Shown here: one piece after another, positions 21,538-22,378 of the stretch
Position numbering within the stretch: position 1 is the first letter of the stretch
Layout of the letters: every line of letters begins with the position of its first letter
DNA from: a virus
IMG/VR virus record: IMGVR_UViG_3300021225_000355
Span: 1-22,378 of that record
DNA: 22,378 bases
Strand: one strand, 5' to 3'
Position numbers and translations under genes: made by a program
Notes under the pieces: generated by a model
The model's input: only the letters and a program-made list of their open reading frames with translations
Told to the model about the DNA's origin: nothing
Database searches by the model: none

Positions 21538-21807
21538 ATGTATACCATGATCCACCAAGCCTACTTCACGGACGTCTACATTCTCGACGGCGTCACGATT
21601 GAGTTTGTGTACACCAAGCAATCCGGCAACACGTGGCAGGTGCGCGCCAGCATCGTCAGCGGTCACACCGTTGCCGAGTTCTACAAGGCGGTCGACGAGA
21701 AACCGGAGTCACTCGAGGAACTCTTCGCCACCCATCGCTTTGCGGTGGCTGACATCATCAAGAGCTGGGCAAACGCCGTCGCCCCAAAGGAGAAAAACAA
21801 TGACTAA
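21538..21807 (+). CDS. Small protein, unknown
   Basis: This 89-residue protein has an N-terminal beta-rich part (AYFTDVYILDGVTIEFVYTK, NTWQVRASIVSG) and an acidic helical end (EKPESLEELFATHRFAVADI then IKSWANAVAPKEKN). No family is recognised. The Shine-Dalgarno is weak (AGAAAGCG); ATG 21547 is an alternative. It overlaps the next gene by eight bases, suggesting coupled translation. Confidence 0.65.
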   Translation: MYTMIHQAYFTDVYILDGVTIEFVYTKQSGNTWQVRASIVSGHTVAEFYKAVDEKPESLEELFATHRFAVADIIKSWANAVAPKEKNND

Positions 21808-22141
21808 TCCAAGTTTTGACCAAGAGGCGGCCGAGATTCTGCTTCGTGACTACTTCGAGATGAAAAGCGAACTCGAAGCCTACGAAGCCAACGTCGACGA
21901 CCTGCGGCGCAATCTGCAGACCCTCGTCGAAGCGCTGGGGGGATCGCTCAAAGTCGCCCACGTCGGCACTGCGATAATTACGCCGGAGTCGACGTCGCAC
22001 AGCTACGATACGAAGATGATTGACACCATCATCGCCAAGGCGCTGCAAGACGGCGACTACCACACCGCCAAGGCGTTGAGCGATGCACGCAAAGAGACGA
22101 CGCGCAAAGCCACGCTACGTATCACGGGGGTGAAGAAATGA
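21800..22141 (+). CDS. Coiled-coil small phage protein, unknown
   Basis: This 113-residue protein has a long N-terminal helix with heptad character (AAEILLRDYFEMKSELEAYE then NVDDLRRNLQTLVEAL), a short strand region (SLKVAHVGTAIITPE), and a basic C-terminal helix (SDARKETTRKATLRITG). The arrangement is common in small phage proteins that may bind DNA, but no specific family is recognised. AAAGGAG precedes ATG 21800. Longer upstream reading in this frame falls inside the previous gene and was discounted. The stop overlaps the next start (ATGA at 22138-22141). Confidence 0.75.
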   Translation: MTNPSFDQEAAEILLRDYFEMKSELEAYEANVDDLRRNLQTLVEALGGSLKVAHVGTAIITPESTSHSYDTKMIDTIIAKALQDGDYHTAKALSDARKETTRKATLRITGVKK

Positions 22142-22314
22142 GCACAATTCTGATTGGCCTCGCTATCACGGCGATGATTATCACGGTCTCCATCACCATC
22201 ACCCAGTGCTGGTATTGGTACGAACGAAAGATTGCCGCGTGGCACCACGAGTGCATGCAAGAAGCGTTTGCCGACGGCTGGGATGCCGCGGTGCATATGA
22301 TGGAAGAGAAGTAG
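22138..22314 (+). CDS. 58-residue single-pass membrane protein, unknown
   Basis: A short ORF starting in ATGA overlap with the preceding stop. Residues 2-22 are strongly hydrophobic (STILIGLAITAMIITVSITI), a clear membrane helix, followed by an aromatic-rich border (QCWYWYERK) and a polar tail with histidines (WHHECMQEAFADGWDAAVHM). No family is recognised. It could be a second holin-like, spanin-like or superinfection-exclusion protein. It is the last gene of this block, just before the terminal hairpin. Confidence 0.6.
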   Translation: MSTILIGLAITAMIITVSITITQCWYWYERKIAAWHHECMQEAFADGWDAAVHMMEEK

Positions 22315-22318
22315 ACGC

Positions 22319-22371
22319 ACGAAGCCCCGACGTGAAGCGCCTCATATATGCGGTGCGCGTCGGGGCTTCGT
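22319..22371. terminator. 14-bp GC-rich hairpin after the small-gene block
   Basis: Arms 22319-22332 and 22358-22371 are perfectly complementary; the 25-base loop can form a second small stem (22338-22341 with 22352-22355). As with the other two hairpins, no T run follows within the window. It lies four bases after the last stop and probably ends the 20791-22314 transcript. Confidence 0.7.
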
Positions 22372-22378
22372 ACATCTG

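Noticed and set aside
1-22378. tRNA genes or CRISPR arrays
   Set aside because: I saw no cloverleaf with a TTCRA loop and no regularly spaced direct repeats, though a covariance-model search was not possible.

Overview
This window is a contiguous piece of a tailed double-stranded DNA bacteriophage (or prophage) genome with a long, non-contractile tail (siphovirus-like). All supported genes lie on the + strand, are packed tightly with frequent ATGA, GTGA or TAATG stop/start overlaps, and many have strong Shine-Dalgarno sequences, which indicates a bacterial host. The DNA is moderately GC-rich with a few sharply AT-rich islands between genes. No integrase, repressor, tRNA or cellular gene is visible, so host and lifestyle cannot be settled. 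The terminase, portal, capsid protease, capsid and tail genes are recognisable but divergent.

Layout. (1) 1-4408, replication and nucleotide metabolism: the 3' part of a D5/P4-family primase-helicase, a 104-bp AT-rich inverted-repeat element (1671-1774), a small double-CxxC protein, a VRR-NUC nuclease, an Rpf/transglycosylase-like protein, flavin-dependent thymidylate synthase ThyX, dCTP deaminase and two small unknown proteins. (2) 4405-5192: a coiled-coil protein, then an intergenic strip with an extended -10 motif, an 18-bp GC-rich hairpin and a 30-bp element that recurs in front of the capsid gene. (3) 5193-6099, lysis: Amidase_2 endolysin, XhlA-like protein and holin, placed upstream of packaging. 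(4) 6083-12739, packaging and head: small and large terminase, a portal-MuF fusion, a putative connector, a multidomain head/scaffold-like protein with an internal start, and a fused prohead protease and HK97-type major capsid protein. (5) 12797-20500, connector and tail: neck proteins, major tail protein, a tail assembly chaperone pair joined by a predicted -1 frameshift, tape measure, distal tail protein, two proteins with C1q/TNF-like domains flanking a Gp37-like baseplate protein, and an XkdW-like chaperone. (6) 20501-22378: a hairpin, an AT-rich control region with a strong sigma-70-like promoter carrying two palindromes, then six small unknown genes ending at a third GC-rich hairpin.

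Working together: ThyX and Dcd would feed dTTP synthesis during primase-helicase-driven replication. Terminase fills heads built from portal-MuF and the protease-capsid polyprotein. The tail genes follow the usual order of terminator, tube, chaperones, tape measure, Dit and hub/receptor-binding proteins. The amidase, XhlA-like protein and holin release progeny.

Most notable: a textbook -1 frameshift signal in the tail chaperone genes (slippery heptamer, 8-nt spacer, two-tier stem); a nested in-frame start with a perfect Shine-Dalgarno in the head/scaffold gene; the 40-bp-arm inverted repeat after the helicase; the duplicated 30-bp element; and a repeated extended -10 plus GC-hairpin cassette flanking the late operon. 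No wholly new multi-gene system was convincingly identified.
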